DNA of 64,000 bases from Gordonia pseudamarae (GCF_025273675.1 NZ_CP045809.1:5022001-5086000), one strand, 5' to 3'. Positions 16,000 to 25,925 are shown, counted from the stretch's first letter. The notes: generated from the letters alone by a model not told the origin. Translations and numbers: made by a program.

Positions 16000-17256
16000 C
16001 TACTTCGGCTCAAGCACCTCGGTGCCGACGAACCTGGCCAGTTCGGGCGGCAGCACCACCGAACCGTCGGGCTGCTGGTGGTTCTCCAGGATCGCCACCA
16101 GCCAGCGGGTGGTGGCGAGGGTGCCGTTGAGAGTGGCCGCAACCTGCGGTTTTCCGTTGTCATCGCGGTACCGGATGGACAGCCGTCGCGCCTGGAAGGT
16201 GGTGCAGTTGGAGGTCGAGGTCAGCTCGCGGTAGGTGTTCTGGGTCGGTACCCACGCCTCACAGTCGAACTTGCGCGACGCCGACGATCCGAGATCGCCG
16301 CCGGCGACATCGATCACCCGGTACGGTACGTCGATTGCGGCGAGCATTTCCCGCTCCCACCCGAGCAACCGACTATGTTCGGCCTCGGCGTCCTCGGGTT
16401 TGCAATAGATGAAGCCCTCGACCTTGTCGAACTGGTGGACGCGGATGATGCCACGGGTGTCCTTGCCGTAGCTGCCTGCCTCGCGGCGGAAACAGGTCGA
16501 CCAGCCCGCGTACCGTTTGGGGCCGTCGGACAGGTCGAGGATCTCGTCCATGTGGTAACCCGCCAGCGGCACCTCGGAAGTGCCGACGAGGTACAGGTCA
16601 TCCTCGGGCAGGTGGTAGATCTCGGCCGAATGGGCTCCGAGGAAGCCTGTTCCGCCCATTACCTCGGGCCGCACCAGCACCGGCGGCACCATCAGCGTGA
16701 AGTCGTTGGCGACGGCCTTCGCGGCGGCCATGTTGAGCAGACCCAGCTGCAACAACGCACCCTGACCGGTGAGGAAGTAGAAGCGCGAGCCCGACACCTT
16801 GGTACCGCGCTTCATGTCGATCAGGCCGAGCGACTCGCCGAGCTCGAGGTGATCCTTCGGCTCGTCGATCCGCCGCGGTTCGCCGACGTGCTCGAGGACG
16901 ATGTAGTCGTCCTCGCCACCGGCGGGGGCTTCGTCGGCGACGATGTTGGAGATCGACCGGTGCGCGGCCTCCGACGCCTCGCCGGCCTCGTTCTGCCTGG
17001 CGACGGCCGCTTTGACCTGGTCGGCGAGTTCCTTGCCACGGGCCAGCAGCGCGGTCTTCTCCTCGCCGGCGGCCTTGCCGACCTGCCTGCCGAGGGCCTT
17101 CTGTTCGGCGCGAAGCGTGTCGGCCTCCACGATCGCCTGTCTACGGGTCACGTCGGCGCTGAGCAGCGCGTCGACCAGTCCCTCGTCCTCGCCGCGTTTG
17201 CGCTGCGAGGCACGGACCAGGTCGGGATTGTCGCGAAGAATCTTGAGGTCGATCAC
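16000..17256 (-). CDS. serS: Seryl-tRNA synthetase
   Basis: SerRS charges tRNA-Ser. The 418-residue protein has the N-terminal coiled-coil tRNA-binding arm (about residues 25-105, Glu/Lys/Ala-rich) followed by the class II core. Motif 2 shows [30 protein letters not shown] and motif 3 shows [17 protein letters not shown] chose the GTG at 17256 because all homologues begin near [12 protein letters not shown]; the frame stays open upstream but that part is not conserved. There is no clear Shine-Dalgarno. It lies back-to-back with the septum-formation gene, as Rv3834c does in M. tuberculosis. Confidence 0.96.
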   Translation of the reverse strand: MIDLKILRDNPDLVRASQRKRGEDEGLVDALLSADVTRRQAIVEADTLRAEQKALGRQVGKAAGEEKTALLARGKELADQVKAAVARQNEAGEASEAAHRSISNIVADEAPAGGEDDYIVLEHVGEPRRIDEPKDHLELGESLGLIDMKRGTKVSGSRFYFLTGQGALLQLGLLNMAAAKAVANDFTLMVPPVLVRPEVMGGTGFLGAHSAEIYHLPEDDLYLVGTSEVPLAGYHMDEILDLSDGPKRYAGWSTCFRREAGSYGKDTRGIIRVHQFDKVEGFIYCKPEDAEAEHSRLLGWEREMLAAIDVPYRVIDVAGGDLGSSASRKFDCEAWVPTQNTYRELTSTSNCTTFQARRLSIRYRDDNGKPQVAATLNGTLATTRWLVAILENHQQPDGSVVLPPELARFVGTEVLEPK

Positions 17257-17433
17257 GGAAGAAAACACTACCGGCCTGCCGGTTCCCGGTGGGTGTCGCC
17301 TCACCGGCACACGTCCTGGCCGCGCACCTGGGCGCCTTCGCGCTCCGATCGTGCGGGTCGCCGCTCCGGAGTATTCGGGGTCGCAGTCCGTCGTACTTCT
17401 GGGTAGCAGCGCGCCGGACAGGCATGATGGACG

Positions 17434-18933
17434 GTGATGAACGACCGAGACGAAGACCGTGACCCGACCGGTGCGGACGGAACCGACCGGGTCGACACCG
17501 ACCCCGACGGCGCGTCACCGGACGCCCCCGCGGCCGATGGTGCCCCGACCGGCGGCGACACGACCGGCGGCGACCCGGCGGGCGCTCCCACCGCAGACGA
17601 TGACGTCGATGACGCCAGCGACGCCGGAAGCCCGGACACCGGGGACGACCCCACCCCAGGCCCGGACAACCACGACCCCGACACCGACACCGACACGCAC
17701 GACACCGACAAGCAGGACACCGACAACTGGGTCGACGCCGACGACGAGACCATGGTGATACCCGCCGTCGACGACGAATCCCACAGGCTGGCCTACGCCC
17801 GGGTCCTGGGTGACGACGAACCCGGGTCCGGTGCCCGACAAGATGACGCCCGACAAGACGACGGCCGACCCGAGCACGAACCCCGGCGCGGAACATCAGC
17901 GAATCCGTTGCGGGTGGTCCTGGCCGCGGCGGTGATCGGCGCGCTGATCGCCGGTGCGATCGCGATCGCCGTGGGTGTGGGGGACAGCGGCGATGTGGGC
18001 AACACCGGCATCGGCAGCACGGAGAAGCTCGCCAAGAACGCGTTCACCGAGTCCGTGTCGGGCGACTGCCTCGACTGGGCGGCCGGCGATCCCGGAAACC
18101 CCACGAAGGTCGACTGCGACCTGCGGCATCGTTTCGAGGTCGCCGACCGGCTCGACACCGCGCTACTGCCTGGTTCGGAGTTCGGTGAGTCCGCGACATG
18201 GCCGGGCCCCCAGCGGTTCGCGCAGATCCGCGACGAACAGTGCGCGGTGATCGTTGACCGTTACCTGAGCGGCAAGCGCGACCCGTACGGCCGTTTCTCG
18301 GTCAGCATGATGTTCCCGTCGCAGGTGCAGTGGGACAAGGGGGCGCGTGAGTTGCGCTGCGGTCTGCAACAGACCGGCCCCGACGGTCAGCCCGCCCAGT
18401 TCGCCGGGCGTGTGGACGCCCAGGACCAGTCGTTCAAGTGGGCTCCGGGCACCTGCATCGGTATCGACGCCGCGCGCAAGCCGACCGTCGAGGTGGACTG
18501 CACCGAAAAGCACGCCTTCCAGACCACCGGCACGGTCGACATGGCGGTCAAGTTCGGTGACCGGCTGTCGCGGCGGCCCTGGCCGTCGAAGGAAGAGCAG
18601 AACGCGTTCCTGGCGTCGGTGTGTCCCGGGCAGGCGCAGCGGTTCATGGGCGGCAAGGAGAAACTGGAGGCCACCACGCTGAACACGCAGTGGTCGGTGA
18701 TCCTGGAACCCAGTTGGCTGGCCGGCAGTCGCACCGCCATCTGCTACATCGGTCTGCCCGATCGGGGAGGCTTCGCCACGCTCGTCGGCGACGCCCGCGA
18801 AACGTTGCTGATCAACGGCAAGTTGCCGGTCCCGCCACCGCAGGCACCGCCGGGCCGGGCGCTGCCCACGCCGGTGCCGCTGCCGGGCGGCTACGACGCC
18901 AACGACGTCGAAGTCCCCGCTCCGGGAGGGTGA
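17434..18933 (+). CDS. Septum-formation family membrane protein
   Basis: The 499-residue protein has a highly acidic, low-complexity Asp/Thr/Pro-rich cytoplasmic region (1-150), one membrane segment (about 158-180) and an extracytoplasmic part. The latter contains two repeats of the septum-formation domain: [11 protein letters not shown]...[14 protein letters not shown] and [28 protein letters not shown]. Each has paired cysteines. It matches Rv3835, next to serS. The family is linked to division-site assembly in actinobacteria, though its action is undefined. The start is GTG 17434 or the following ATG. The product ends in a Pro-rich tail, and the next gene starts four bases later. Confidence 0.85.
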   Translation: MMNDRDEDRDPTGADGTDRVDTDPDGASPDAPAADGAPTGGDTTGGDPAGAPTADDDVDDASDAGSPDTGDDPTPGPDNHDPDTDTDTHDTDKQDTDNWVDADDETMVIPAVDDESHRLAYARVLGDDEPGSGARQDDARQDDGRPEHEPRRGTSANPLRVVLAAAVIGALIAGAIAIAVGVGDSGDVGNTGIGSTEKLAKNAFTESVSGDCLDWAAGDPGNPTKVDCDLRHRFEVADRLDTALLPGSEFGESATWPGPQRFAQIRDEQCAVIVDRYLSGKRDPYGRFSVSMMFPSQVQWDKGARELRCGLQQTGPDGQPAQFAGRVDAQDQSFKWAPGTCIGIDAARKPTVEVDCTEKHAFQTTGTVDMAVKFGDRLSRRPWPSKEEQNAFLASVCPGQAQRFMGGKEKLEATTLNTQWSVILEPSWLAGSRTAICYIGLPDRGGFATLVGDARETLLINGKLPVPPPQAPPGRALPTPVPLPGGYDANDVEVPAPGG

Positions 18934-18937
18934 GGCG

Positions 18938-19288
18938 ATGCCGGTTGTGATGTCCGACGATGAATTCGACGGGCTGGTCTCGGACGCGCTCGACCAGGTG
19001 CCCGCCGAGTTGTCCGCCGAGATGTCGAACGTGGTGATCCTGGTGGAACCCGAGAACGATGAGGATCCGCACATCCTGGGGCTGTATTCGGGGATCGCAC
19101 TCACCGAACGCACCCACGACTACGGCGGGTTCCTGCCCGACACCATCACCATCTACCGCGATCCGATCCTCGGCATGTGTCACACCCGCCAGGAGGTGGC
19201 GCATGAGGTGGTGGTGACGGTGATGCACGAGATCGCCCACCATTTCGGTATCGACGACCACTGGCTGCACGCGAACGGCTGGGGATGA
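18938..19288 (+). CDS. Minimal zincin-like metallopeptidase
   Basis: The 116-residue protein has HEIAHHFGIDD, the HExxHxxGxxD motif of the small MMP-like (Zincin_1) domain, near its C-terminus. A preceding helix reads EVAHEVVVTVM. Catalytic partners and substrates of this family are not known. It starts four bases after the septum-formation gene with GGGAGGG as ribosome-binding site, so the two are one operon, as Rv3835-Rv3836. An ATG at 18950 is an alternative start. Confidence 0.88.
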   Translation: MPVVMSDDEFDGLVSDALDQVPAELSAEMSNVVILVEPENDEDPHILGLYSGIALTERTHDYGGFLPDTITIYRDPILGMCHTRQEVAHEVVVTVMHEIAHHFGIDDHWLHANGWG

Positions 19289-19333
19289 CAGCGGCCTACC
19301 GCTTACCGAGAATATAACTGTAACGTCGTCGGT

Positions 19334-20185
19334 ATGACTACTGTTTCAGTGATCACCGGTGCCGGCGGCATGGGCGTGCCCACCGCCCGGAATCTCCGTT
19401 CGGACAACCACATCGTCCTGTTCGACAACTCGCAAGAGCGCCTGGACGCAGCCGTCGCGGACCTCGGCGGCGCCGAATCGGGCGACCGCACGGTCACCGC
19501 CGTGCTCGGTGATGTCACCGACCGCACCGCGGTCGACGGCCTGTTCGCGACGGCCACCGGGATCGGTCCGATTGCGTCGGTGGTACACACCGCCGGTGTC
19601 AGCCCCAGCATGGGCGCCGCCGAGTTCGTCACCCGGATCAACGCGCTGGGCACCGTCAACGTCGCCGAGGCGCTGCTCGCACTGGACTCCGGTGCGATCG
19701 CCGACGGTGCGGCCATCGTGAACGTGGCCTCCATGGCCGCCCATCTGGTGCCGGCCGAACTCATCCCCGAGAAGCTGTTCCCGGGCGCGCTGACCGACCC
19801 GGAAGGGTTCATCACCGCACTGCTGGAGGTGTACTCACCTTTCCCCGCAGAAGCGCATTCGGGTTTCGCGTACGCGGTGAGCAAGGGTTTCGTGAAGTGG
19901 TACTCATGGGCGCAGGCCGAACGCTTCACCGCCGCCGGTATCCGGATCGTCTCGGTGTCACCGGGATCGGTCGACACCGAGATGGGCAGGCTCGAAGCCG
20001 AATCCGGCGCCGGCGCGCTGGTGGAGGGGGCCAACATCCCGCGCTGGGGCACCGCACAGGAGATGGCCGATCTGTTCACCTACTGCGTCAGTGACAAAGC
20101 CGGATACCTCACCGGTACCGACATTCTCAACGACGGCGGGGTCGTCGCCTCGATGCGCGCCCGGGCCGCGGACGCCGCCCGGTAG
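19334..20185 (+). CDS. Short-chain dehydrogenase/reductase
   Basis: The 283-residue SDR has the nucleotide-binding GAGGMGVPTARNL near residue 9, HTAGVSPS in place of NAG, NVASMAAH and the catalytic Tyr-Lys in YAVSKGFVKW, then PGSVDTEMG. The glycine motif suits NAD(P). It has a longer insertion (LVPAELIPEKLFPG...) than classical SDRs, as in the 3-alpha-hydroxysteroid-dehydrogenase-like group. A TATAAC -10-like hexamer lies 16 bases before the ATG with no ribosome-binding site. The substrate cannot be inferred. Confidence 0.85.
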   Translation: MTTVSVITGAGGMGVPTARNLRSDNHIVLFDNSQERLDAAVADLGGAESGDRTVTAVLGDVTDRTAVDGLFATATGIGPIASVVHTAGVSPSMGAAEFVTRINALGTVNVAEALLALDSGAIADGAAIVNVASMAAHLVPAELIPEKLFPGALTDPEGFITALLEVYSPFPAEAHSGFAYAVSKGFVKWYSWAQAERFTAAGIRIVSVSPGSVDTEMGRLEAESGAGALVEGANIPRWGTAQEMADLFTYCVSDKAGYLTGTDILNDGGVVASMRARAADAAR

Positions 20186-20238
20186 TAGCGCGCCGTTCCG
20201 GCGGCCTCCGCCGGTTGCGGTGCGGGCCCTGCCCCCGA

Positions 20239-20901
20239 CTACCCCATCGGCTCGACGACCAGCGGTTCGTCATTGCGGCCGAACGGGGCGGGGGTGGCGC
20301 CCCAGCGTTTACAGACCCAGACGCCCGCCTCCGTGTACTCGATCTCGATGGAGCCGGTGTTGCGCAGATGTGTTGCGGCGGCGAATTTCCGGTCGATTCC
20401 GGTGAGGTGGGAGGCGATCAGCCGGATCGCGGCGCCGTGGCTGACGACGTACACGTCACGCTGGTCGGAACCGGTGAGGTGGGTGGCGACGAGGTGATCG
20501 ATGACCGGAAGGTACCGGCCGTGCACCATCGTCAGCGATTCCCCGCCCGGTATCCGGGCATCCGCGTCCCCGGCATACCAACGGTTGACGACGTCGGTGA
20601 ACACGCCGTGCGCTTCCTCGTCGTGGCGTGACTCGAGCTCCCCGACCTGCACCTCGTGAATACCGTCGACGGCGACGGGGTCGATATCCCACACCGACGC
20701 GATGGCCTCGGCGGTCTCCACCGCGCGGCGGGCCACCGAGCTGACCAGTACCGGCTCGCCGGCGGGCCGATTGTCGAACCCGAATCGAACACCCTGCCGC
20801 ACACCGAAATCAGTGAGTGAATCGCCGGGTAGCGCGGTGTCGAGCCGGTGCATCACATTGGCGGTGGTCTCACCGTGCCGGATCAGGTGCAGTGTTGCCA
20901 T
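20239..20901 (-). CDS. Histidine phosphatase family protein
   Basis: The 220-residue protein starts MATLHLIRHGETTANV, the RHG phospho-acceptor motif (R8, H9, G10) of the phosphoglycerate-mutase-like superfamily. The second catalytic His is in VVSHGAAIRL. It is likely a phosphatase rather than a true mutase. Its ATG directly abuts the stop of pheA (20902), so the two are co-transcribed, matching Rv3837c-Rv3838c. Confidence 0.88.
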   Translation of the reverse strand: MATLHLIRHGETTANVMHRLDTALPGDSLTDFGVRQGVRFGFDNRPAGEPVLVSSVARRAVETAEAIASVWDIDPVAVDGIHEVQVGELESRHDEEAHGVFTDVVNRWYAGDADARIPGGESLTMVHGRYLPVIDHLVATHLTGSDQRDVYVVSHGAAIRLIASHLTGIDRKFAAATHLRNTGSIEIEYTEAGVWVCKRWGATPAPFGRNDEPLVVEPMG

Positions 20902-21861
20902 CTACCTCTCCCCTCGCATCAGTCCGGCGTACCACCCGACACTGTCGGCGGTGTCCGGGGGCTGCGCCCCGACCGGCACCTCGGCGGGCCAGGAACCCAG
21001 GTACACAACGGATTCAGCGGTGCGATACAGCGCGCGCAGGGCCTCGCCCACGGCGTCGTCGCGGATGTGGCCGACGGCGTCGAGATAGAAGCGGTACTGC
21101 CCGACATACGTCCGTCCGGCCGCCAGGTCGCGCCTCGGCCGGGATTCGATCCGAGTCAGATCCAGCTTGCGGGTGGCGAATTCGTTCATCGCCTGCATCA
21201 GGCTGCCCGGCTCGTTGGGCAGATCGAGGATAACCGCGGTGCGGTCGGCCCCGGTCGGTTCGGGCGGCGGTGCCGGGTGGCCGATCAGCAGAAACCTCGT
21301 GACCGCGTCCTGGGCGTCGGCGACGCCGTCGGCGAGCACCGTCAGGCCGTGGAGTCCGGCGGCGAGTCCGGTGGTGACGGCGGCATCGGCCCGACCCTCC
21401 ACAACATCGATCGCCGCACCGGAATTGGACGACGCGACAACGAAAGAGGCGTTGGGATATAGCTTTTCGATGCTGATCCGCACCTGGGCCGAGGCCACCG
21501 GATAGGCGGCGACGCGACGCACCCGTTCGGGTGCGATCGGCGACGCGGCGGCCACCGTGAACGCGATCGGCAGACTCACCTCCGCGAACACCTGGACATG
21601 GCGTCCGCCGACGGGCATCAACGCGTCCATCGTCGCGGGCACCGACCCCTCGAGCGAACTCTCGATGGGCACACATCCGTAGTCGGCTTCGCCCGAGCGC
21701 ACCATGGCGATGGTGGCGGCGGGACTCGACGCGGCTACGGTGGTCACGTCGCCGGTCAGCACAGGGCCGTCCTGGCGAGGGAGGCGGTCGGTCAGCAGCC
21801 GCTGCAACGCCATCTCGGTGAAGGTACCGGCGGGACCGAAGTAGGCGATAACAGGCACCAC
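20902..21861 (-). CDS. pheA: Prephenate dehydratase
   Basis: PheA converts prephenate to phenylpyruvate in phenylalanine synthesis. The 319-residue protein begins VIAYFGPAGTFTEMAL and contains PIESSLEGSVPATMDAL and AAAIDVVEGRADAAVTTG of the dehydratase domain (1-190). The ACT regulatory domain (about 210-285) carries NEPGSLMQAMNEFA and TRIESRPRR (ESRP motif, Phe binding). Two GTG codons occur at the start (21861 and 21858). A TAATCT hexamer lies six bases before the second, so a leaderless start there is possible. The C-terminal 25 residues extend past the ACT domain. Confidence 0.95.
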   Translation of the reverse strand: MVPVIAYFGPAGTFTEMALQRLLTDRLPRQDGPVLTGDVTTVAASSPAATIAMVRSGEADYGCVPIESSLEGSVPATMDALMPVGGRHVQVFAEVSLPIAFTVAAASPIAPERVRRVAAYPVASAQVRISIEKLYPNASFVVASSNSGAAIDVVEGRADAAVTTGLAAGLHGLTVLADGVADAQDAVTRFLLIGHPAPPPEPTGADRTAVILDLPNEPGSLMQAMNEFATRKLDLTRIESRPRRDLAAGRTYVGQYRFYLDAVGHIRDDAVGEALRALYRTAESVVYLGSWPAEVPVGAQPPDTADSVGWYAGLMRGER

Positions 21862-21950
21862 CCAAGATTACCGGCCACCGGCGAGCGGTCCGCGCGGCTC
21901 AGGAGTCCTTGTGACCGAATATTGGCATTGACTGGCCCTACAGCTCCGGC

Positions 21951-21969
21951 TTAGGTTAGGGTTGCCTTA
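21951..21969 (+). promoter_or_regulatory. IdeR/DtxR-type iron box before the DUF2470 gene
   Basis: TTAGGTTAGGGTTGCCTTA matches 15 of 19 bases of the IdeR consensus TTAGGTTAGGCTAACCTAA. It lies 35 bases before the ATG, so bound IdeR would block the promoter under iron-replete conditions. The M. tuberculosis homologue Rv3839 is IdeR-controlled. Confidence 0.82.
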
Positions 21970-22003
21970 TTGATCCGCACCACACCCGGTCCGAGGAGCA
22001 CTC

Positions 22004-22756
22004 ATGACGCAAACGGTCACCAGTCGGCCATCCCACGCCGAGCTCATCGTCACCGCATGTCGCCGGGTCACCGATGCCATGCTCGCCGTCGAGGGTACCG
22101 ACCCGACCCCCCTCTCCGTGGTGCACCTGTTCGAATCACAGGCCTTTATCCTCGCCCCCACCGACGGCGACGCCATGCACGCCGTCCACGAGGCAGACGG
22201 CCTGGCCGCAATGCTCGAAATCACCGACTGCGCCCCCATCGACCTGCGTGAACGCGTCCGCTCGCTGATCTGGCTCAACGGTAACCTGTTCCCCGTGCCC
22301 GCCGAACTCGAACGCGACCTGGCCATCGAGATCGCCGTCGAGCATCCCGACGACGGCCTGCTCGACGTCGGTCACGGCCACTCGTTGCTCCGGCTGCAGA
22401 TCAATTCCGCCGTCATCGCCACCGGGTCCGGCGCCGCCTCCGTGGCCGCGACAGAGCTCGCCACCGCCACCCCCGACCCGTTCTGGGAATACGAGAACGA
22501 CTGGATCGCCCACCTCGACGCCGACCACGCCGACATGGTCGGCCAGTTCGCCCGCAAGCTCCCGAGCCACCTCCGCACCGGCCGTGTCCGGCCCCTCGGC
22601 CTCGACCGCTTCGGCATCCGCTTCCGCATCGAAGGGCCCGACGGCGACAACGACGTCCGCCTCGCCTTCCCACGCCCGGTCAGTGACGTCCACGAGTTGT
22701 CGCACGCACTGCGCGGCCTGGCCGGCTGTCCCTTCATCAACAGCCTGCCCGAATAG
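22004..22756 (+). CDS. DUF2470 domain protein, iron-regulated (Rv3839-like)
   Basis: The 250-residue protein has a split-barrel-like N-terminal half (FESQAFILAPTDGDAMHAVHEADG, RVRSLIWLNGNLFPV) and a C-terminal DUF2470 region beginning near HLDADHADMVGQFA and running through GLDRFGIRFRIEGPDGDNDVRLAF. In other proteins DUF2470 accompanies haem-utilisation pyridoxamine-oxidase-like folds, so a haem or iron role is plausible but unproven. The IdeR box upstream and the synteny with Rv3839 next to bfrB support an iron link. Confidence 0.82.
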   Translation: MTQTVTSRPSHAELIVTACRRVTDAMLAVEGTDPTPLSVVHLFESQAFILAPTDGDAMHAVHEADGLAAMLEITDCAPIDLRERVRSLIWLNGNLFPVPAELERDLAIEIAVEHPDDGLLDVGHGHSLLRLQINSAVIATGSGAASVAATELATATPDPFWEYENDWIAHLDADHADMVGQFARKLPSHLRTGRVRPLGLDRFGIRFRIEGPDGDNDVRLAFPRPVSDVHELSHALRGLAGCPFINSLPE

Positions 22757-22795
22757 GGTTCGCGGCCGACAGGCACGCACAACCGGATCAGTAAC

Positions 22796-23614
22796 GTGGC
22801 GCTCATGCGTGCGCGGCTTCACCTGATCCTGCACCCCCCGGACCGGCCGGGCATCGATGTGGTCACCGACCGGACCGCACGTCGGGGCATCGTCATCGAG
22901 CTGGTGATCGTCGGGATCCTCACGTTCGGATTCTCCGCGCTGTCGGCGGCGCTGTCGCTGCTCGAGGCGCAACTGACCGGTGGGATCAGCGACACCACCG
23001 TCGCACTCAACCCGGCCACCTCCGACCACGCCGCCATCGACGCCCTCCGGCAGACCATGCGGGCGGTCCGCCTGTTCGCGATCGCCGCACTCGGCGGTTA
23101 CCTGCTGTGGCGTGGCGGCCTGTTGCGCAAGGTGGGCCTCGGCCGGGGGCCCCGGACATCGGATATCCCCGCGGGCCTGGCCCTGGCCGCCGTGGTGGGC
23201 CTGCCGGGGCTGGCACTCGTCGCCGTCGCGCGACTGCTCGGCATCAACGCGAGCCTGGTGCCCGCCGAAACCGACGGCCTGTGGTGGCGCTGGCCGCTGC
23301 TGATTCTCATCGCCATCGGGAACGGCGCCGCCGAGGAGATCGTGGTGGTCGCCTACTTCATCACCCGCCTCCGGCAGCTCGGCCTCACCGCCAACTCGTC
23401 ACTGGCCTGCAGCGCCGCGCTGCGCGGCGGATACCACCTGTACCAGGGCCTCGGCGCCGGGATCGGCAACGCGATCATGGGCCTGGTCTTCGGCCGCTGG
23501 TTCCAACTCACCGACCGGGTGTGGCCGCTGGTCGTCGCCCATTCGGTGATGGACATCGTCGCGTTCGTCGGCTATGCCCTGCTGCACGACCACCTGTCAT
23601 CGTGGGTCGGCTGA
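22796..23614 (+). CDS. CPBP-family intramembrane protease-like protein
   Basis: The 272-residue protein has about seven membrane segments. The CPBP signature region shows AAEEIVVVAYFITRL, LRGGYHLYQGLGAGIGN and VVAHSVMDIVAFVG. The motif-1 glutamates and the two histidines are present, while the Arg of the classical EExxxR is replaced by Val. This variant is common in actinobacterial members, as I recall. Such proteins cleave within or near membranes or act as immunity-type factors. The start is the GTG at 22796, with an ATG three codons later. Confidence 0.82.
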   Translation: MALMRARLHLILHPPDRPGIDVVTDRTARRGIVIELVIVGILTFGFSALSAALSLLEAQLTGGISDTTVALNPATSDHAAIDALRQTMRAVRLFAIAALGGYLLWRGGLLRKVGLGRGPRTSDIPAGLALAAVVGLPGLALVAVARLLGINASLVPAETDGLWWRWPLLILIAIGNGAAEEIVVVAYFITRLRQLGLTANSSLACSAALRGGYHLYQGLGAGIGNAIMGLVFGRWFQLTDRVWPLVVAHSVMDIVAFVGYALLHDHLSSWVG

Positions 23615-23684
23615 CGGGCACTGTCGTCGGTCGGATGTGTGCCATCACGGCACTTGCGCGATCGTGATGCGTAGATTTGGTCGG

Positions 23685-25241
23685 ATGGATGGGAACGAAC
23701 CGCCGAGGAGACGTCGCCGAGGGACCGAACCCCCGGCACCGCCGCACGGGTACGACCCACACCACATGCCCCAGTCGCCCCCGGCCCACGGGCCCAACGG
23801 CCGCAACCGGCACGCCGCACCGTCGGCGCAGGACTCGCGACCGTCCCGACCCGATGCGCACCCCCGGCAACAGGCGCCGGGATTCGCCGACGGCCCCCTG
23901 CAGCAGCGCCGGCCCGTCACGCCGCCGACCCCGGCACCGGTACCCCATCTCAACCCGCGGGACCGGCAACCGGCACCCGCGCGGCACACCCCGCAGCAAC
24001 CCCCGCCCGACCGGTCACCCACGATGCACGTCCCGTCCCCCGGCGGCAACCAGGGCGATCATCGGCCGCTGGCCTATTCGCATATACCCGACCAGCCCGG
24101 CGTCCCCGATCCCCGGGACGGCCACGGAGCGCGGCCGGGGGTCATTCCCGCGCAACCGCACCGGATGCCACCCCAGCAGCATCCTCAGCACCTCGCGCCC
24201 CCAGTCGGTGCGCCCGCACACGCCGACCCCCGCCACGCCGCCGACCGGCGACGTTTTCCCGCCAACCCGTTCCGGCGTTCCCCCGGCCGCAAACTCCGCC
24301 TCGGACGCATCGCCCTCGTCGTGGTGATCGCCCTGGTCGTCGGGACGATCGGGGGCGTCTTCTACTTCGACAACAAGCTGCACCGGGTCGATGCCCTCGC
24401 GTCCTACGCCGGCCGGCCCGGACCCACTCCCGGCACCACGTGGCTGATCGTCGGCACCGATTCCCGCGCCGACCTGTCCCAGGCCGACAAGGACCGCCTC
24501 GCCACCGGCGACGGTGACGGGTCGCGCACCGACACCATCATGCTGGTGCACAAGCCGCCGAGCGGTTCACCGATGATCATCTCGATCCCCCGCGACCTGT
24601 ACGTGGAGATCCCCGGCAACGGGCAGCACAAGATCAACGCCGCATTCAACTTCGGCGGGCCCAAGCTGCTGGCGCGGACGGTCGAGCAGCTCACCGGGCT
24701 GCGGCTGGACCACTACGGCGAGGTGGGCTTCGGCGGATTCGCCGACCTCGTCGACGCCGTCGGCGACGTCAACATCTGCATCGATCAGTCGTTGAACGAC
24801 CCCAAGGCCGGATTGCGGCTGAAGAAGGGCTGCCACGACCTCAACGGCACACAGGCACTCGGACTGGTGCGAACCCGCGCGTTCCCCAACGCCGACCTCG
24901 AACGTGTGGTCAATCAGCGAAAGTTCCTCTCCGCACTGATGTCCAAAGCCACCAGTCCCGGGGTGGTGCTCAATCCGTTCCGGCTCGTGCCGTTCGTGAA
25001 CGGCGCCGTCGATTCACTGACCGTCGACAAGAACGATCACATCTGGAATCTCGTCGGGCTCGCCGTCGCGCTGCGCGGCGATCCAACTACCACGACCACC
25101 CCCAACGCGGGCTCCCAATATACCGGCGACGGCGATTCACTCATGGTGGGTTCGAACACAGAGGAGTTCTTCGGCTACCTGCGTGCGGGAAAGCCGATTC
25201 CGGATTCGCTCATCGAAAACAACGGTGGCGCAATCGAATAG
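23685..25241 (+). CDS. LytR-CpsA-Psr (LCP) family cell-wall glycopolymer ligase
   Basis: LCP enzymes join lipid-linked wall polymers, such as arabinogalactan in this order, to peptidoglycan. The 518-residue protein has a long Pro/His/Arg-rich cytoplasmic N-terminus (1-200), one membrane segment (about 206-226) and an external LCP domain. That domain shows WLIVGTDSRADLSQADK, GSRTDTIMLVHK, ISIPRDLYVEIPG, KINAAFNFGGPKLLARTVEQL and LVRTRAFPNADLERVVNQR. The Asp and Arg residues expected for the phosphate site are present. The ATG at 23685 is preceded seven bases earlier by a TAGATT hexamer and no Shine-Dalgarno. The region is equivalent to Rv3840. Confidence 0.9.
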   Translation: MDGNEPPRRRRRGTEPPAPPHGYDPHHMPQSPPAHGPNGRNRHAAPSAQDSRPSRPDAHPRQQAPGFADGPLQQRRPVTPPTPAPVPHLNPRDRQPAPARHTPQQPPPDRSPTMHVPSPGGNQGDHRPLAYSHIPDQPGVPDPRDGHGARPGVIPAQPHRMPPQQHPQHLAPPVGAPAHADPRHAADRRRFPANPFRRSPGRKLRLGRIALVVVIALVVGTIGGVFYFDNKLHRVDALASYAGRPGPTPGTTWLIVGTDSRADLSQADKDRLATGDGDGSRTDTIMLVHKPPSGSPMIISIPRDLYVEIPGNGQHKINAAFNFGGPKLLARTVEQLTGLRLDHYGEVGFGGFADLVDAVGDVNICIDQSLNDPKAGLRLKKGCHDLNGTQALGLVRTRAFPNADLERVVNQRKFLSALMSKATSPGVVLNPFRLVPFVNGAVDSLTVDKNDHIWNLVGLAVALRGDPTTTTTPNAGSQYTGDGDSLMVGSNTEEFFGYLRAGKPIPDSLIENNGGAIE

Positions 25242-25262
25242 GTACATATCGCTGGTCAGACG

Positions 25263-25281
25263 ATAACTGAGGCTAACCTAA
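25263..25281 (+). promoter_or_regulatory. IdeR-type iron box 1 before ferritin
   Basis: ATAACTGAGGCTAACCTAA matches 15 of 19 consensus bases. It lies about 100 bases before the ferritin start. Upstream placement like this is used for activation of bfrB by iron-bound IdeR in M. tuberculosis. Confidence 0.78.
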
Positions 25282-25313
25282 TTAAATGCGGCCGGGGGAA
25301 AGGCTGGCCTCAC

Positions 25314-25332
25314 TATTGTTAGGCTGACTTTG
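25314..25332 (+). promoter_or_regulatory. Possible weaker IdeR box 2 before ferritin
   Basis: The core TTAGGCTGACTTT is preserved, but over 19 bases only 12 match the consensus. It lies 51 bases after box 1, forming a tandem arrangement. Confidence 0.45.
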
Positions 25333-25370
25333 GATGCGTAAATAGATTCTTTGGTCCTAAAATGGCCACC

Positions 25371-25925
25371 ATGACTGAGCTGATCGACAACACCGTACGC
25401 ACCAAGTTCCACGACCTCCTGAACGAGCAGATCGCCAACGAATTCTCCGCCTCGCAGCAATACATCGCGGTCGCCGTCTACTACGACAACATCGACATGC
25501 CGCAACTGGCCCGCCACTTCTACCGGCAGGCCGTCGAAGAGCGCAATCACGCGATGATGATCCTGCAGTACTTCCTCGACCGCGACATGAGCATCGACCT
25601 CCCCGGCATCGAAGCGCCGCGTTCTGAGTTCGACAACTACAAGGCACCCATCGACCTGGCCCTGGCCCAGGAGAAGCGGGTCACCCAGCAGATCGTCGAT
25701 CTGGCCCGCGCCGCCCGCGACAACGGCGACTACCTCGGCGAGCAGTTCATGCAGTGGTTCCTCAAGGAGCAGGTCGAGGAGGTCGCCACCATGACCACCC
25801 TGCAGACCATCGCCGAACGCGCCAACGGCAACCTGTTCGACCTGGAGAATTTCGTCGAGCGCGAGTTCGGAGCCGCCGAAAGCGTCGATGCGACCGCACC
25901 TGCCGCCGCCGGCGGAGCGATCTGA
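25371..25925 (+). CDS. bfrB: Ferritin, iron storage (BfrB-like)
   Basis: The protein oxidises Fe(II) and stores the mineral inside a 24-subunit shell. The ferroxidase site residues are visible in LLNEQIANEFSASQQYIA, YRQAVEERNHAMMI (E, ExxH) and KEQVEEVATM. There is no Met-coordinated haem sequence of true bacterioferritin. About 184 residues with an Ala/Gly-rich tail matches M. tuberculosis BfrB (Rv3841). I chose the ATG at 25371 because BfrB homologues begin MTE; the ATG at 25362 adds three residues. Tandem IdeR-type boxes upstream suggest iron-dependent activation. Confidence 0.92.
   Translation: MTELIDNTVRTKFHDLLNEQIANEFSASQQYIAVAVYYDNIDMPQLARHFYRQAVEERNHAMMILQYFLDRDMSIDLPGIEAPRSEFDNYKAPIDLALAQEKRVTQQIVDLARAARDNGDYLGEQFMQWFLKEQVEEVATMTTLQTIAERANGNLFDLENFVEREFGAAESVDATAPAAAGGAI

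Noticed and set aside
16078..17406. Long plus-strand open frame opposite serS
   Set aside because: Antisense shadow of a conserved synthetase gene; no start context or domain.
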